Below are positions 14,043 through 14,624 of a stretch of DNA of 14,624 nt, piece by piece. The DNA is from Methylomonas sp. GTDB lineage: Bacteria > Pseudomonadota > Gammaproteobacteria > Methylococcales > Methylomonadaceae. The stretch's first letter is position 1. The number at the start of each line of letters is the position of its first letter. The notes beneath the pieces are model-generated. The model ran no database searches and was not told the origin of the DNA. It was given only the letters and a program-made list of their open reading frames with translations. Both the position numbers and the translations under genes were made by a program. The DNA is taken from NCBI GenBank assembly GCA_026990815.1, contig JALXCS010000193.1, positions 1 to 14,624 on the forward strand, read 5' to 3'.

Positions 14043-14624
14043 TTAATGCCCTAATTGCTGAATAATTTCACGTGAATATTTTCTTGCGGTTTGGTTGGTC
14101 TGCAAAACTATTTCGAGTGTATCGGCTTTTTCGGGAGAAAATTTTTCCATGCACTGTTCAATCACGACAGCAATATCTGTAAAACGAATTTTCTCATGTA
14201 AAAAGGCATCAACTGCAATTTCATTTGCAGCATTAAGCACTGTCGGCATCATTCCACCTGCATCAACTGCTCTATTTGCAAGAACAAGGCATGGGAATCT
14301 TTGTAAATCCGGAGCTTCGAAGTCCAAATGCTTAACAGCAAAAATATCAAGTGGCTCAGCACCTGAATCAAATCGATCTGGCCAAGCCATGGCGTGCGCT
14401 ATCGGAATACGCATGTCTGGATTACCCATTTGAGCCAAAATAGTTCCATCGACATAATCGACCATGGAATGGATCACGCTTTGAGGATGAATAACCACCT
14501 GAATTTTTGTTGACGGGACTGAAAATAATAAACAGGCCTCAATAAGTTCCAAACCCTTATTCATCATGGTTGCCGAATCTACAGAGATTTTTTTACCCAT
14601 ATCCCAATTGGGATGGGCAACTGC
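14043..14624 (-). CDS. dxr: 1-deoxy-D-xylulose 5-phosphate reductoisomerase, partial (N-terminus outside window)
   Basis: Dxr (IspC) makes 2-C-methyl-D-erythritol 4-phosphate with NADPH, the committed step of the MEP isoprenoid pathway. The C-terminal 193 residues are present. They open with AVAHPNWDMGKKISVDSATMMNKG, the conserved substrate-loop and Ser/Asn/Lys region. They continue with LELIEA, IHPQSVIHSMVDYVDG (the flexible-loop region), AQMGNPDMRIPIAHAMAWPDR, and the C-terminal helical domain with PTVLNAANEIAVDAFL and IRFTDIA. The frame stays open to the window edge, so the Met at 14600 is internal and not the start. It heads the visible dxr-rseP unit. The cdsA and ispU genes found between them in E. 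coli are absent. Confidence 0.96.
   Translation of the reverse strand, partial: AVAHPNWDMGKKISVDSATMMNKGLELIEACLLFSVPSTKIQVVIHPQSVIHSMVDYVDGTILAQMGNPDMRIPIAHAMAWPDRFDSGAEPLDIFAVKHLDFEAPDLQRFPCLVLANRAVDAGGMMPTVLNAANEIAVDAFLHEKIRFTDIAVVIEQCMEKFSPEKADTLEIVLQTNQTARKYSREIIQQLGH

Noticed and set aside
1..14624. CRISPR array, prophage, transposon or a defence system
   Set aside because: No regularly spaced repeats, transposase, integrase, tRNA attachment site or toxin-antitoxin or restriction gene is visible; the genes are mostly core housekeeping families.

Overview
This looks like ordinary chromosomal DNA from a gammaproteobacterium. The sequence is visibly AT-rich, though I did not compute GC content. 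The lineage call rests on close family matches to gammaproteobacterial YadG/YadH, Ppx, RseP, DsbC, Dxr and HldD. It also rests on a DUF2232 membrane protein sitting between rpsR and rplI, an arrangement I know from Pseudomonas-like and methanotroph-like genomes. The membrane pyrophosphatase would suit an aquatic or methylotrophic member of the class (Methylococcales is possible), but that is inference.

Layout, left to right. (1) Positions 1-2490, minus strand: a ribosomal protein operon read rpsF - rpsR - DUF2232 gene - rplI - hldD, with hldD (LPS core heptose synthesis) cut by the window edge. A likely promoter lies near 2573-2601, and two perfect small hairpins sit between the DUF2232 gene and rplI. 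(2) 2491-2886: an AT-rich intergenic region, then a small plus-strand two-CxxC protein (2887-3144) convergent with the next pair. (3) 3174-4693, minus: a DUF445 membrane protein gene and a YbfF-like alpha/beta hydrolase gene overlapping by ATGA. (4) 4781-8690, minus: hppA (ion-pumping pyrophosphatase, ending in a clear intrinsic terminator), preceded by the yadG-yadH ABC exporter pair. (5) 8834-11605, plus: ppx (exopolyphosphatase, TTG start) and a tightly linked gene of unknown function. (6) 11606-11873: a convergent intergenic region unusually rich in inverted repeats. (7) 11874-14624, minus: dxr (partial) - rseP - dsbC, covering isoprenoid synthesis, the site-2 protease of the envelope stress response, and periplasmic disulfide isomerisation.

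Common themes are envelope biogenesis and quality control (hldD, rseP, dsbC, dxr for the lipid carrier, yadGH) and phosphoanhydride metabolism (hppA, ppx). I found no phage, transposase, CRISPR array, tRNA or rRNA, and no convincing novel multi-gene system. The best leads are the ppx-linked unknown protein with a YfiM/DUF2279-like C-terminal motif, the structured intergenic region at 11628-11790, the cation-specificity residues of HppA, the unusual S18 N-terminus, and dsbC standing where bamA would be expected after rseP.
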